Source: SG8-41 sp032123035 (GTDB lineage Bacteria; Pseudomonadota; Gammaproteobacteria; Burkholderiales; SG8-41). From it: a stretch of 51,728 nt of DNA. The notes beneath the pieces are model-generated. The model was not told the origin of the DNA. It did no database searches and saw only the letters and a program-made list of their open reading frames with translations. The stretch lies in the NCBI GenBank assembly GCA_032123035.1, contig JAQBFV010000002.1:1-51728 (forward strand), in the 5' to 3' direction. The translations under genes were made by a program, and so were the position numbers. Positions 1 through 9,227 of the stretch are shown one piece after another. How positions within the stretch are numbered: the stretch's first letter is position 1; the number at the start of each line of letters is the position of its first letter.

Positions 1-77
1 AGCATCAGCAGCCCAAGCAAGGCTTGCCCACGCTGCCTCGACCGGGGCTCCCGACGAGAGCGGCACGCGACGGTCAT
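1..77 (-). CDS. Start of a pseudopilin-like gene of the MSHA locus (partial, runs off left edge)
   Basis: Only the first 25 codons are inside the window. The ATG at 77-75 follows the stop of the upstream mshK-position gene by 7 bases and has a GAGG ribosome binding site. The visible peptide is basic (several Arg) and then reads RQRG followed by QALLGLLML. That resembles a type IV prepilin leader: a positively charged stretch ending in Gly, then a hydrophobic helix. The usual Glu at +5 is absent, as in some minor pseudopilin-like MSHA proteins. Position at the end of the msh assembly genes supports a pilin-type protein. Identity cannot be settled from 25 residues. Confidence 0.45.
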   Translation of the reverse strand, partial: MTVACRSRREPRSRQRGQALLGLLM

Positions 78-84
78 GTCAGCC

Positions 85-690
85 TCAACGGGAGCCAGCA
101 GTCGCGGCGCGGGCTCCCTGCGGGGCGGCGCGCTCGCGTACCTCGGAGCGCGGCCGGTCGCCGTCGCCGCGCGGCGTTGCCTTCTCCGTTTTGCTTTTCG
201 CCGTGCCGTTGTCCTTCGGTTCGTCGTTCGTCGGCTGGTTCCCACTGGCCGCTGGCCGCTGGCGGTAGCCTTCCCCGACCGAACCCGACAGGACTTCCAC
301 GCTCTGCCCGACTTTCAGATCGATGCGACGGCTCGACTGCGGCACTTCGACGGTGACGGCTCCGTCAGGCCGCACTCGATGGACGATCGCAGACCCGCCC
401 GCCGGCTGTCGGTCCTGGATCGCGCGGTCGTTGATCCAGACCGTTGTCCGCCCGTCGCTGCGTCGGACCATGCCACCATACGTGATGGTTTGTGGGACCG
501 GCTCGGCGACCTCTACGGTTGCTTCAGTCGCTTCGGTCGCGACTGTGCCCCTTGTGCGCTGGCTGCGGGCGACGTCGAGCGAAGCGCGCTGGGAAGGCGT
601 AAAGAAGAGGCGCCCCAGCGAAGAGTCCGCTGCCGCCGCTGGCGTGGCAAGGGCGACGACAATGCAGGCGAACGCAAAACGCATCATCAT
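85..690 (-). CDS. Periplasmic protein in the mshK position of the MSHA pilus operon
   Basis: 201 residues. The ATG at 690 was chosen over upstream ATGs because it has a GGAGGG site 5-8 bases away, overlaps the mshJ stop by ATGA, and puts a clean signal peptide first (basic start, hydrophobic core, cleavage after ATPAAA). The mature part has a small beta-rich middle region (YGGMVRRSDGRTTVWIND, then a VEV strand and a VGQSVEV strand), like the short OB/HR-type domains of PilP, GspC and MshK. The last 60 residues are Lys/Arg/Pro-rich and low complexity. By position it should be the periplasmic link between the inner-membrane platform and the MshL secretin. Similarity to MshK is positional, not by sequence I can recall. 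Confidence 0.6.
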   Translation of the reverse strand: MMMRFAFACIVVALATPAAAADSSLGRLFFTPSQRASLDVARSQRTRGTVATEATEATVEVAEPVPQTITYGGMVRRSDGRTTVWINDRAIQDRQPAGGSAIVHRVRPDGAVTVEVPQSSRRIDLKVGQSVEVLSGSVGEGYRQRPAASGNQPTNDEPKDNGTAKSKTEKATPRGDGDRPRSEVRERAAPQGARAATAGSR

Positions 691-1295
691 TTTCTCCCTC
701 CGGAAGCCTTCACCTTCGCGGTTATCCATGAGACCTCGCAATCGGCCGTCACGTTCGGCTGATAGCGGATGATGCCGCCCGTGTAGATGCGGCTCATGTC
801 ACACTGGTCGAGGTTAAAGATCCCGACGTTCTGGCGCGCCAGCAGGTCGAAGAAACGGTTGATGTCCTCCTCATGCAGCAAGCGGAAACGCAGGCGCATC
901 ACTGACTCGAGCAGCTCGATCTCGCCGGGGTTAAGAGCAGCGGCATACCGATATTTCTTCCGCGCGCTGATCTGGTAGTCGACGCCAAACAGGTCTGCCT
1001 GCTGGTTGGTGAGGCGCAGCCCGTCGAGCCAGTTGATGCGCTTCTCCTCCCCGACGAATCCGACACGCTGCAGAGACCGGAAGGCATCACGGTAACGCAC
1101 GATGATGTCCTTCTCGTCGCCCGACTTCTGCAACCGTGTGCGGGCCTCAATGAGCCGTGCCTGCTGTTGCGCGAGCTGCCGTTGTGACGAAGCCTTGAGC
1201 TGCTCTGTCGAATAGACTGCCGCTGCCGCCACGAGCAATACGGCGAACAGCACGAGCAGCGGATTCTTGAGCGCCTGAAGGTCAGCCTGGTTCAT
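687..1295 (-). CDS. mshJ: MshJ/PilO-like pilus assembly protein
   Basis: 202 residues, starting at an ATG that overlaps the stop of mshI by ATGA. One transmembrane segment lies near the N-terminus (about 11-28, LLVLFAVLLVAAAAVY), followed by a coiled-coil-prone Gln/Ala/Arg-rich stretch (about 35-60) and a small alpha/beta periplasmic domain. This is the layout of PilO, GspM and MshJ. In the family these proteins pair with PilN/GspL-type partners to form the inner-membrane alignment complex linking the cytoplasmic motor to the secretin. Coupled stops and starts on both sides with mshI and the mshK-position gene point to stoichiometric production. Assignment rests on topology plus operon position. 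Confidence 0.75.
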   Translation of the reverse strand: MNQADLQALKNPLLVLFAVLLVAAAAVYSTEQLKASSQRQLAQQQARLIEARTRLQKSGDEKDIIVRYRDAFRSLQRVGFVGEEKRINWLDGLRLTNQQADLFGVDYQISARKKYRYAAALNPGEIELLESVMRLRFRLLHEEDINRFFDLLARQNVGIFNLDQCDMSRIYTGGIIRYQPNVTADCEVSWITAKVKASGGRK

Positions 1296-2881
1296 ACGTT
1301 GGGCCTGAATACGACCAGCAGCTTGAATTCGGCCGTGCCAGTCTGCTCGCGGTTGTCGAGCGTGTTGCCGGAGAGCTGCAGTGTCGGGTTCACGTCGAGC
1401 GGAAGCTTGACGACCCGAACCTCGGCGACGGACGGGTCTTTCTCGATACGTTCCGCGAAACCGTTGATGATGTCGATTGCCGCGCGGTAATCGCCGCGGA
1501 ACGGGCGGAGCTCGCCCTGGATGAGACCGCTTTGCTTGCGTACGAGCGCGGACGTTGCCGGCGCCAGGGGGTTGAAGACCGGCACTGCAGGTGCCGCAGC
1601 TTCCGCAGTGCGCGTGCCCTGGTTTCCCGCCTCGATCGCGGTGGTGCCGTACTTCCACCCAAACTCCCTGATGACAATAGTCCGGCTCGGCTCGAGCGCT
1701 CGGCTCACGACCGCCATCATCGCGAGCGGGGTGCGCGTGCCCTCGCGCAGCTTTCGGGCAATTTCGACCGTCCGCTTCAGGTTCTCCGCCGACGCCGGTG
1801 CCGCGGGAAACTGGCGGGTAATCTCCAAGTATTGCGCAGAAAGCTGCGCGGTCTCGCGTGCTGCCAATTGTTCCTCGCCGCTCTGCTCCAGCGTCTTCAG
1901 CAGGTCTGCGCCGGTCCAAACGACGGCGGTGAGCGCGATCGCTGCGCTTGCCGCGTAAATTCCCCGCCGCGCCTGATAGCGCTTGTGGCCGAGCGTGACG
2001 TTGACGGGCGCCAGGTTGCTCTGCGGCGTCTTGGAACCCAGGAGCTGAAGATAGATGACGTAGGGCGACACATCGAGCAGGGATTCGGCCAGTCCCAGCC
2101 GCGTCGCCAGCTCGTGGCGGCCGAGCCGCACGCAGTCGAGGCTCGGGTTGTCGCGCGCGACTGCGGCCGTGACCTCAACGAGATCATCGCGCTGGTCGAG
2201 CAGCAGTACCGTAAGCTGCTCATCGAGCGTCATCGTGCGCAACGCGTGCAGGTAGAGCCGCGTGTTCGAGACTTCCTCGCCGACGTAGCGGGCCCGGTCG
2301 CTGCTCTTGCCGCCGTCGCTGCGCGTAAGGCGGCTCAACCGGAACTGCCGGTCGCGGAAAAACGTGAGCCGCAGCCCGCCGGTGTGCTGTCCCACGACCA
2401 GGAGATTGCTGGCCTTGAGGTCCAGCTTCTGCGGAAGCGCGGCGCTGACCATGGGCAGAAGATAGACGCCAGCGACCGGAAGGCCGCGCGCCACCAAGGC
2501 CTTCAGCCACTCATCGATGAGTTCGGGATTGGTGAGCGCCGAAAAAAGATAACGATCATCGCGGCGCTTGCTGGTGTCGCGGCCCAGCAGCCACGACGTC
2601 AGGTACGGGGTATTGCGGTAATGCTGCCGCAGCTTGCGGTTCACCATCTGGGTGCGATCGGACCCGAATGCGTGAGGCAACGTCTCGAAACGGTAGTCCT
2701 CTTCGACGGCGTCCACCATCACGGTGGCGGGCATGTAGTCGCACGACGCCAGGTATTCGCGGAAAGCGGCGAGTCCGCCCGCATCGTTGTCGAACACCTC
2801 GCATTCGCGAATAAGGTTGCCGCGCCAGCGCGCGACCGTCGCCCCTTGGGCCGAGATGCCGATCAGAAGTTTGTCAGCCAT
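1292..2881 (-). CDS. mshI: MshI-like pilus assembly protein, PilM/PilN-type fusion
   Basis: 529 residues with a GGAAG ribosome binding site. The cytoplasmic N-terminal part (1-300) resembles the actin-like PilM/GspL fold (starts KLLIGISAQG, later NLLVVGQHTGG). One transmembrane helix lies at about 308-328 (IYAASAAIALTAVVWTGADL). A periplasmic PilN/GspL-like part of about 200 residues follows, containing an Ala/Pro-rich insert near 430-450. A single chain carrying both halves is the GspL/MshI arrangement rather than the split PilM + PilN of twitching pili. Its role would be coupling the MshE motor to the periplasmic MshJ/MshK proteins. The start sits next to a repeat element separating it from mshG. 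Confidence 0.8.
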   Translation of the reverse strand: MADKLLIGISAQGATVARWRGNLIRECEVFDNDAGGLAAFREYLASCDYMPATVMVDAVEEDYRFETLPHAFGSDRTQMVNRKLRQHYRNTPYLTSWLLGRDTSKRRDDRYLFSALTNPELIDEWLKALVARGLPVAGVYLLPMVSAALPQKLDLKASNLLVVGQHTGGLRLTFFRDRQFRLSRLTRSDGGKSSDRARYVGEEVSNTRLYLHALRTMTLDEQLTVLLLDQRDDLVEVTAAVARDNPSLDCVRLGRHELATRLGLAESLLDVSPYVIYLQLLGSKTPQSNLAPVNVTLGHKRYQARRGIYAASAAIALTAVVWTGADLLKTLEQSGEEQLAARETAQLSAQYLEITRQFPAAPASAENLKRTVEIARKLREGTRTPLAMMAVVSRALEPSRTIVIREFGWKYGTTAIEAGNQGTRTAEAAAPAVPVFNPLAPATSALVRKQSGLIQGELRPFRGDYRAAIDIINGFAERIEKDPSVAEVRVVKLPLDVNPTLQLSGNTLDNREQTGTAEFKLLVVFRPNV

Positions 2882-2886
2882 TCAAC

Positions 2887-2987
2887 TTCCGTGACGGGTG
2901 AATAAGAAACGGGAAAACCCAAAGGATGCTCCGAAAAGCCATGGGGAACCATTGCTTATTTCTCGTTTTCCGGCCATTAAAACTTCA
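2887..2987. repeat. Intergenic word-palindrome between mshG and mshI
   Basis: Left side reads AATAAGAAACGGGAAAACC, right side GCTTATTTCTCGTTTTCC. The right arm reverse-complemented gives the same purine-rich GGAAAAC/GAGAAAT type of words. About 100 bp, filling the whole gap between two co-oriented operon genes. Less regular than the other elements in this window. Confidence 0.5.
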
Positions 2988-4182
2988 TTTTGCCCAAAAT
3001 ATCATACACCGGCGAGATCGTGGACCACATGATGAGAGCAAGAAGCACGCCCAGGCCCAGGGTGAGGCTGGGCTCAAGGAGTTTGAGCCCGTTGTCCACT
3101 GCCTCGCGGACATCCCGCGTGTAGAAGTAGTTCACGTTCTTTAGCGAGACGTCGATTGCCCCGGTTGCCTCGCCGACCCTTAGCATTCGAATCACGAGCG
3201 GCGGAAAGATCCCGAGGTTCTGGAACGTCTCGGTCAGCGTCTCCCCGGCGTTGATCTGCTGGCCGGCACGCATCAGCGCATCGGCGATGACCCTGTTGCC
3301 CACGATGTCCTCGCTGGTCTTTAAGGCGTCGAGCACGGTAATTCCCGACTGGTACATCAATGCAAAGAAATTGGAGAAACGCGCAAGAATAATCTTCAGC
3401 AGGATAGGCCCGAGGACGGGCAGGCGAAGCTTCGCGTGGTCCCACAGATAAGCGATTTTCGGGTTGCTCCTGATGAGCAGCACGAGGGCGGCGGCCACAG
3501 CCACCGGCACGCCGAACAGAAACGGCCAATAGTCAATGACGGCATTGGAGGCGAATATCAGCACCCGGGTCTGAATGGGCAGTTCCATTCCCATGGTTTT
3601 GAGGAGCGAGGTGATCTGCGGAACGAGATAGATCAGGAGGAAAACCACCACCGCGAGCACGACGACCAGCACCATCGCCGGATAGATCAGCAGGCGCTTG
3701 GTCTGGGAAGCGAGCTCATCCTGCCACCTCAGCGACGCAGCCAGGTTCTCGAATACCTCGGCGAGTCGCCCGCTCTGCTCGCCGGCGCGCAGCAGGCTCG
3801 TGAACACGTTGTCGAAGACGCTCGGGTGCGCGGCGGTGCACTGGGACAGCACCCGGCCGCCTTCCATGTCCTCGGTCATGGAGGTCAGGACCTCGCGGAA
3901 CCGCGCGTTGTCGCTCGAGTCGCGCAGATCGCGCAACCCGTCCAGGAGCGGGATGCCGGAGCGGTACATCTGCTCCATGTCGAAGCAGAAGTTGATCAGA
4001 TCCTGGCGCGTGATCTTGCCGCGCCCGAAGCCGGCTGTTTCCCGCTCGACCTGCTTGTAGGTGATGAGGTCGAGTCCCATGCGCCGCAGGCGCAGTTCGA
4101 GATCGACGTCGTTGACGGCCTCAAGGCCGCCCCGGGCGGGGCGCCCGCCCCGGTCTATCGCCTTGTACTCGTAGGTAGGCAC
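2977..4182 (-). CDS. mshG: MshG, inner-membrane platform protein (GspF/PilC family)
   Basis: 401 residues, the normal length for GspF/PilC/MshG. The start is GTG (4182); the N-terminus MPTYEYKAID is the family signature. Two GspF cytoplasmic repeats (about 65-190 and 270-390) are interrupted by membrane segments at about 170-195 (YPAMVLVVVLAVVVFLLIYL) and 210-235, with a third at the C-terminus (LTLGLGVLLALIMWSTI). The protein is the membrane platform on which the MshE ATPase works to add pilin subunits. No convincing Shine-Dalgarno precedes the GTG, and the region just upstream is a repeat element, so the exact start is less certain than the family. Confidence 0.92.
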   Translation of the reverse strand: MPTYEYKAIDRGGRPARGGLEAVNDVDLELRLRRMGLDLITYKQVERETAGFGRGKITRQDLINFCFDMEQMYRSGIPLLDGLRDLRDSSDNARFREVLTSMTEDMEGGRVLSQCTAAHPSVFDNVFTSLLRAGEQSGRLAEVFENLAASLRWQDELASQTKRLLIYPAMVLVVVLAVVVFLLIYLVPQITSLLKTMGMELPIQTRVLIFASNAVIDYWPFLFGVPVAVAAALVLLIRSNPKIAYLWDHAKLRLPVLGPILLKIILARFSNFFALMYQSGITVLDALKTSEDIVGNRVIADALMRAGQQINAGETLTETFQNLGIFPPLVIRMLRVGEATGAIDVSLKNVNYFYTRDVREAVDNGLKLLEPSLTLGLGVLLALIMWSTISPVYDILGKMKF

Positions 4183-4192
4183 CGCTTTGCGT

Positions 4193-4263
4193 GTTCAACG
4201 TTCAAGGTTCAATGTTCAATGTTCTACGCCAATACTGCAACTTTGAACCTTGAACGTTGAACC
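4193..4263. repeat. Intergenic heptad-word palindrome (GTTCAAn family) between mshE and mshG
   Basis: From 4193: GTTCAAC, GTTCAAG, GTTCAAT, GTTCAAT, GTTC, all exactly 7 bases apart. A spacer of about 17 bases follows, then the reverse-complementary words CTTTGAAC, CTTGAAC, GTTGAAC. It could fold into a long hairpin on either strand and sits within 15 bases of the mshG start and the mshE stop. Confidence 0.85.
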
Positions 4264-4274
4264 CGGAACGGGCA

Positions 4275-5981
4275 CTAGTCGAACCGCCCGGTAAGATCCA
4301 CGGTGCGGCGCACCTCGGCGAGGCTGGTGCTGCCGTCGATGACGCGCTGCAGCCCCTCCTCGGCAAGCGACCGGAATCCCTTGGCGAGCGCCGCGGTGCG
4401 GAGTTCCTTGGCGGTTCCCCGGCGCGCGACGAGCTCGTCCAGATCTCCGTCCATCACCAGCAGCTCCATTATGGCCATGCGGCCTTTGTAGCCCTTGTTT
4501 TCACAGTTCTTGCAGCCGACCGGGCGGTAGACGTAGGAAACTTTCTGTCCCAGCGAGCCGAAGAGCTGCCGCTCCTCCTTAGGCGGGGCATAGGCTTCTT
4601 TGCAGTGCGTGCAGAGCACGCGAACCAGCCGTTGTGCGATCACTCCAATGATGTTGCCAGCCATGATTTCCGGCGTTATGCCGATATCGAGCAGCCGGGG
4701 AAAGGTGCCCAGCGCAGAGTTCGTATGCAGCGTCGTGAACACCTGGTGGCCGGTCATCGCCGCGCGGAACGCCATCTCGGCTGTTTCCTTGTCGCGCACT
4801 TCGCCCACCAGGATGATGTCGGGATCCTGCCGCATGATCGAGCGAATCCCATCCGCGAACTCCATGCGCGCCACCTCGTTCACCGAGGTCTGTCGCATCA
4901 GTGTGAGCGGGTACTCAACCGGATCCTCCAGGGTCATAATGTTGACGGTCTCGTCGTTCACCTGTGCCAGAAGCGAGTAGAGTGTCGTCGTTTTTCCGCT
5001 GCCCGTGGGGCCGGTGACCACCAGTATGCCCTCGGGCCGCGCCAGCATCACGTCGAGCTTGGCTACGGTCTCCTTCGACAGATTCATGCGGTCCAGGCTG
5101 ATGATCGATTTTTCGCGGTCGAGCACGCGCAGCACGATGTTCTCGCCATAAATGGTGGGCTGTGCGGAGACCCGGAAATCGATCGGGCGGCCATTGAGCG
5201 TCAGCGACAACCGGCCGTCCTGGGGCGAGCGCGTCTCGGCGATGTTCATGCCGCTGACAACCTTGATGCGCACCGTGATGCCGGGCAGGTAAGTCTTGTG
5301 CAGGCTGCGCACGGTCTCGAGCACGCCGTCGATGCGGTAGCGAATGCGTAAGAAAGCATACTCCGGCTCGAAATGGATGTCCGAGGCGCTGCGTTTCACC
5401 GCGTCCACCAGCAGCGCGTTAACCAGCCGGACCATGGGCTGGGTGTACTCGTCACCACCGGCTACCTGAAGGCTCTCGTAATCGATCTCGCCGGTCTCGA
5501 TCTCCTTGAGGATGCCGTCGACCGAGAGCTCGTAGCCATAGAACTGGTCGATGTATTCACCGAGTTGGGCTTCGCTCGCGAGCTGGGTCTTGATCTCGAT
5601 TTGAGCCCCCAGCATGGCGCGCAACTGGTCCATCGCGACCACGTTGAAAATCTCGGTGGTGGCGATGGTGAGAATCTGGTCAGCAGGATCGAACGCAATC
5701 GGCAAGATCCGGTTGCGGCGCGCAAATTCCTGGGCCACCATCCTCAGCGCCTCGGGATCGGCAACCACGTGCCCGAGGTCGATCGCCTCCTGCCCAATGG
5801 TGCGCGCCATGATGTCGCGGATGGCGCTCTCGGTGACGAAACCGAGGCGCACCAGCAGGCGGCCGATGGGGATGTTGTTGTGGCGCTGCTCGGCCAGTGC
5901 GATCGAGAGCTGATCGGTGGTGATCAGCCCCTGCTGGACCAAAAGTTCGCCGAGACGGAGTTTCTTGCGCTGTTCAGCCAT
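4275..5981 (-). CDS. mshE: MshE, type IV pilus extension ATPase (GspE/PilB family) with c-di-GMP-binding MshEN motif
   Basis: 568 residues. At the N-terminus, residues 9-32 (RLGELLVQQG followed by regularly spaced Leu and a Gln) match the MshEN cyclic-di-GMP-binding pattern RLGxxLxxxG...LxxxLxxQ; a second, weaker copy follows at about 38-62. The motor core has Walker A GPTGSGKT (324-331), an Asp box, Walker B DIILVGEVRD (about 387-397) and HHT-like FTTLHT. The zinc-binding four-cysteine module is present (CTHC about 460, CKNC about 490). It powers pilus assembly on the MshG platform, and in characterised MshE proteins c-di-GMP binding stimulates this. The gene starts 28 bases after mshN. Confidence 0.95.
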   Translation of the reverse strand: MAEQRKKLRLGELLVQQGLITTDQLSIALAEQRHNNIPIGRLLVRLGFVTESAIRDIMARTIGQEAIDLGHVVADPEALRMVAQEFARRNRILPIAFDPADQILTIATTEIFNVVAMDQLRAMLGAQIEIKTQLASEAQLGEYIDQFYGYELSVDGILKEIETGEIDYESLQVAGGDEYTQPMVRLVNALLVDAVKRSASDIHFEPEYAFLRIRYRIDGVLETVRSLHKTYLPGITVRIKVVSGMNIAETRSPQDGRLSLTLNGRPIDFRVSAQPTIYGENIVLRVLDREKSIISLDRMNLSKETVAKLDVMLARPEGILVVTGPTGSGKTTTLYSLLAQVNDETVNIMTLEDPVEYPLTLMRQTSVNEVARMEFADGIRSIMRQDPDIILVGEVRDKETAEMAFRAAMTGHQVFTTLHTNSALGTFPRLLDIGITPEIMAGNIIGVIAQRLVRVLCTHCKEAYAPPKEERQLFGSLGQKVSYVYRPVGCKNCENKGYKGRMAIMELLVMDGDLDELVARRGTAKELRTAALAKGFRSLAEEGLQRVIDGSTSLAEVRRTVDLTGRFD

Positions 5982-6009
5982 GGTGCGTGAAGCGGATGTC
6001 CACGGCTGC

Positions 6010-7227
6010 TTATTCTACCTGCGAGGCGAGTTTGCCAATGCGCTCTTGTGCCTGTGCGAGGTTGAAGTGGGTGTGCCCCTTGGCTGCAGCGAGCTCCGCC
6101 GCCTGCCGGTAGAAGCGGAGCGCAACCTTGGGCTGGCCGACGTGCTCGAGGCTGACCGCGAGGTTGTAGGCGTAATCCGGGTTCGTTGGCTCGAGATGAT
6201 GGGCCTGGAAGTAGGCGTGCTGCGCTGACGGCCACAGGGACTGGTCGGCATAAAGGTTGCCGAGCGTGAAGTAAAGGTACGGGGACGGCTCGCGCGCGAT
6301 CAGGCTTTTCAGGCGGGATTCCGCGGCGATGGGATCGGCACGGCCGAGCAGGCCGATCAGCCCGCTTTGCGCGAGCGCGTGCCGGGGATCGAGTTCCAGT
6401 ATGCGCATATAGCGCTTGGTGGCTTCCTCGCTGTCACCCTCTAGCGTTGCGATCGCGGCCAGGCCAAGCAGCGCGTCGCTGTTCCTCGGCTCGGCGCGCA
6501 GCAGCTGGTTGTAAAGGTTCTTGGCCTCGTCGAGTCGGTTTGCCTGAAGCGCAGCGTAGGCCCGAGGCAACAAGGGATTCATGGCGGGTTCGGGACTGCC
6601 GCGGCTGACCACGATCGTGTTGCGCTCCGGCGCGGTTGGCTCGGGCGCGGCTGCGCGCGGCGCCGGCCGCGGGGTTGGACGCGGAGTCGGCTGGACGACC
6701 GGCGTGGGCGCGCTCGTCGCGGTGCCGGCAACGCTGGGCGGAAGCACTGAGGCCGCAGGCAACGGAGCTGGAACGGGCGCGGCGGTTGGCGGCTGTGGTA
6801 GCTGCGTCAATGGGGGCAGCGGCCCCCTGGGCGCTACCGGTGCCTGGCGGATCAGCATGCTCGGCTGGAAAATCTGCAGCGCGACATAAACAGCGAATCC
6901 GATGGCGATCAGCACGGCAATGATGCCGAGCACGACAATCGGGTAATTGCGGAGATTGGCCCCTGCGCCAGACGACTGCGGCCGGGCTCCAGCCTGGAGC
7001 ACTGTCGCGGCCTGAGCCTGCTCCCGCGCCGCGCCAGGCGCCGGAGCCGGCTGCGCGGCCGCTGCGGGCTGGGGCGAGGCTAATGCCTCCCCAACTAGCG
7101 GCTCGAGCGACAACTCCGCATGAGCGGAAGCAGTGCTCGCATTCGCAGCTGCCGTGGCGGGCGCTTCCTGCCGCGCATCGCCACGGTCCTTGGCGGCCTT
7201 TTCCAAGGCCTTCATCAACAGGCTCAT
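6010..7227 (-). CDS. mshN: MshN-like TPR protein of the MSHA pilus system
   Basis: 405 residues, start overlapping the mshL stop by ATGA. The order is a short cytoplasmic start (MSLLMKALEKAAKDR, typical of MshN/GspB-like proteins), an Ala/Pro-rich linker, one transmembrane helix at about 96-117 (YPIVVLGIIAVLIAIGFAVYV), a second Pro-rich spacer (125-200), then tetratricopeptide repeats over 215-400 (for example AYAALQANRLDEAKNLYNQL, YAYNLAVSLEHVGQPKVAL). The TPR domain would sit in the periplasm and probably helps assemble or dock the secretin. Translational coupling to mshL fits that. Identification is by architecture and locus. Confidence 0.8.
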   Translation of the reverse strand: MSLLMKALEKAAKDRGDARQEAPATAAANASTASAHAELSLEPLVGEALASPQPAAAAQPAPAPGAAREQAQAATVLQAGARPQSSGAGANLRNYPIVVLGIIAVLIAIGFAVYVALQIFQPSMLIRQAPVAPRGPLPPLTQLPQPPTAAPVPAPLPAASVLPPSVAGTATSAPTPVVQPTPRPTPRPAPRAAAPEPTAPERNTIVVSRGSPEPAMNPLLPRAYAALQANRLDEAKNLYNQLLRAEPRNSDALLGLAAIATLEGDSEEATKRYMRILELDPRHALAQSGLIGLLGRADPIAAESRLKSLIAREPSPYLYFTLGNLYADQSLWPSAQHAYFQAHHLEPTNPDYAYNLAVSLEHVGQPKVALRFYRQAAELAAAKGHTHFNLAQAQERIGKLASQVE

Positions 7228-9164
7228 TGAGCCGCGCCCGCCGGTTCCGTCGATTCCTGGATTCGCTGGTTTGGCGGCCGCAGATCTTTCGGCACTTTGC
7301 TCAGATCGGGTTTGGGCTCCGGTTGCGGCAGGAAACGCTGGAAGAACTTGAGCTCGTCACTCTCGAGCGTCGGATTGGTGACGATGGTCGTCCGCAAGAA
7401 GATGATGAGCTCGGTCTTGGTGGACTCCTCCTTTTTCAGGGCGAAGGCTTCCCCGAGGTCGGGAACGTTGCCGACAAAAGGCACCTGGTCGCGGTTACTT
7501 TTCACGTCATCCTGCATCAGACCGCCAAGAACGACGGTCTGGCCATTGGCGATCTGCAGCACGGATTCCATCTCGCGGATCTGCACCTGGGGCACCGGGT
7601 TGGTGACGCCGGCTGCGGCCAGGCTCGGGTTGGGATCGTTGACAAACTTGATGACGCGCGAAATCGTGGGGCGAATCGTGAGCGAAACCCGCCCATCGTC
7701 GTTGATTTGCGGCGTCACCCCCATCACCACCCCAACGGCCACTGTCTTCGCAGTCGTGGTGAAGTTTACAAGCGAACTCGTTTGATTCTGGGTGGTGTCA
7801 GACTTAACCTCGAAGTAGACGACATTGTCCACGACCTTGAGCAGCGCGGTCTGGTTGTTGAGCGCCATCAACTTCGGGCTCGACAGGACCTTGGTGTTAC
7901 CGAACTCCTCGAGCAGCTTCACCGTGAGCTGGACTTGCCCTACGCGCACGTTGGCCTCGTTGTAGGAAAGCGCGAAGATGTTCGCAAGCTGAAGGCCACC
8001 CAGAGTAGTACCAAAGCCCGCGAGCTGGCCCAGCGTTGAGAAGGCGATGCCACCGCTTTCCGAGACGCGTGACCAGTCGACTCCCGCCTGGTAGTTACGC
8101 GAAAGCTGCACTTCGACGATGGTTGCCTCGATCAGCACCTGGCGCTGCATCGAGGTGACGATGCTGTCGATGTGCGCTTGGACCAGTTGATGCTGCTTTT
8201 CCGTGGCGTTAACCGTCACCGTTCCCGACATGGAATTCACGATAATGTCGTCCGGCAACAGCGAGGTGCGCTGCGCTCCCCCGGTTGCTGTGATGACCGA
8301 CGAGGCCAGCGTCGGCGCCCCCTGGCCGGCGCGACTGGCGGCTTCTATCTGCTTCGTGCGCAACTCCTGTTCCTGCTTGACCAGCGCGAGGCGCTCGGCC
8401 CGGGCCTGGGCATCGAGGCTCTGCAGGCGGGTCGAGTTCAGGATGGCGCGGATGTTTTCGCGCAGTTCCCCCCAGAAATCGTTGCGTGAGGTCATGGTCA
8501 CGGTCGTGCTCGACCCCCCGGCCCCACCCGGCGCGGCTGTGGCGCCAGTTCCGCCACTCGCGGCACCAATCTCACCGGAAACGCCAATCGTCGAATTGGT
8601 ATTGCGGACCATGTTCACGTAGCCGACGCGGTACGTCTTGACGTAAGACACATCGGGCGAAACGATGATCGTGTTGCCCTCCACGCGGTAACGCATGCTC
8701 ACCTGCATGGTGACACGTTCCAGTATCGCCGGCAGCGTTTCATTGACCGCATTCAAGCTCACCAGGCCGGTGATCCCGGGGTGGATATCGATGTTCTGCT
8801 TGGTGTCGCGCGCCAGGGCGAGGAGCAGATCCTTGACCTGCACTTCGTTCACCACCACGGTGTAGGTCTGCGGCTTGACCGTCGGCTTCGGCGGGGGCAC
8901 GAATGTGCTGACGCGCGCCGGGGGCGGAATGGCCCGGTCCGCCTCGGGCTTTGGTCTGGGCTTTTCGAGCCCGATGTGGCCTTTAGAAGTCGGGATATAC
9001 GGCTTGTAGGCCGAGCAGCCCGCGACCATCACGCTGACAATGAGCGGGACTATCCACCCGCGTACCGAGAATACCGGGAACAGACCCAATTTCAGCAGCG
9101 CGGTGTCACTCAGGCGTGACTTCGCAGAGCCGTGACTGCCTTCTGATTCCGCTACAGATCGCAT
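7224..9164 (-). CDS. mshL: MshL, outer-membrane secretin lipoprotein
   Basis: 646 residues. A lipoprotein signal ends in VAGC with Cys at about residue 50, preceded by an unusually long basic N-region. The next 70 residues are Pro-rich. N0/N1-type secretin domains follow (KDLLLALARDTKQNIDIHPG), then a Gly/Ala/Thr-rich loop (about 205-225), and the secretin core from about 330 (QVLIEATIVEVQLSRNYQ, then ETKVLSSPKL-type and the C-terminal VVLGGLMQDD and ELIIFLRTTIV motifs). It forms the outer-membrane ring through which the pilus exits. The gene is 63 bases downstream of mshM and translationally coupled to mshN. Confidence 0.95.
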   Translation of the reverse strand: MRSVAESEGSHGSAKSRLSDTALLKLGLFPVFSVRGWIVPLIVSVMVAGCSAYKPYIPTSKGHIGLEKPRPKPEADRAIPPPARVSTFVPPPKPTVKPQTYTVVVNEVQVKDLLLALARDTKQNIDIHPGITGLVSLNAVNETLPAILERVTMQVSMRYRVEGNTIIVSPDVSYVKTYRVGYVNMVRNTNSTIGVSGEIGAASGGTGATAAPGGAGGSSTTVTMTSRNDFWGELRENIRAILNSTRLQSLDAQARAERLALVKQEQELRTKQIEAASRAGQGAPTLASSVITATGGAQRTSLLPDDIIVNSMSGTVTVNATEKQHQLVQAHIDSIVTSMQRQVLIEATIVEVQLSRNYQAGVDWSRVSESGGIAFSTLGQLAGFGTTLGGLQLANIFALSYNEANVRVGQVQLTVKLLEEFGNTKVLSSPKLMALNNQTALLKVVDNVVYFEVKSDTTQNQTSSLVNFTTTAKTVAVGVVMGVTPQINDDGRVSLTIRPTISRVIKFVNDPNPSLAAAGVTNPVPQVQIREMESVLQIANGQTVVLGGLMQDDVKSNRDQVPFVGNVPDLGEAFALKKEESTKTELIIFLRTTIVTNPTLESDELKFFQRFLPQPEPKPDLSKVPKDLRPPNQRIQESTEPAGAAQ

Positions 9165-9227
9165 CGCGTTGTTTGTCCCCTGATCGAGCCATCCCTTGCT
9201 GTAAGGGGGGTCTTTGCCCGGGCGGGG

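Noticed and set aside
1532..2905. 457-codon plus-strand reading frame opposite mshI
   Set aside because: It is the antisense shadow of a GC-rich gene; Arg/Gln/Ala-rich with no domain, whereas the minus strand encodes a coherent MshI protein with coupled neighbours.
9175..9215. CCCTT/AAGGG hairpin between mshM and mshL considered as a terminator
   Set aside because: Only a 5-base stem with no T-run; the genes are co-oriented and likely co-transcribed.
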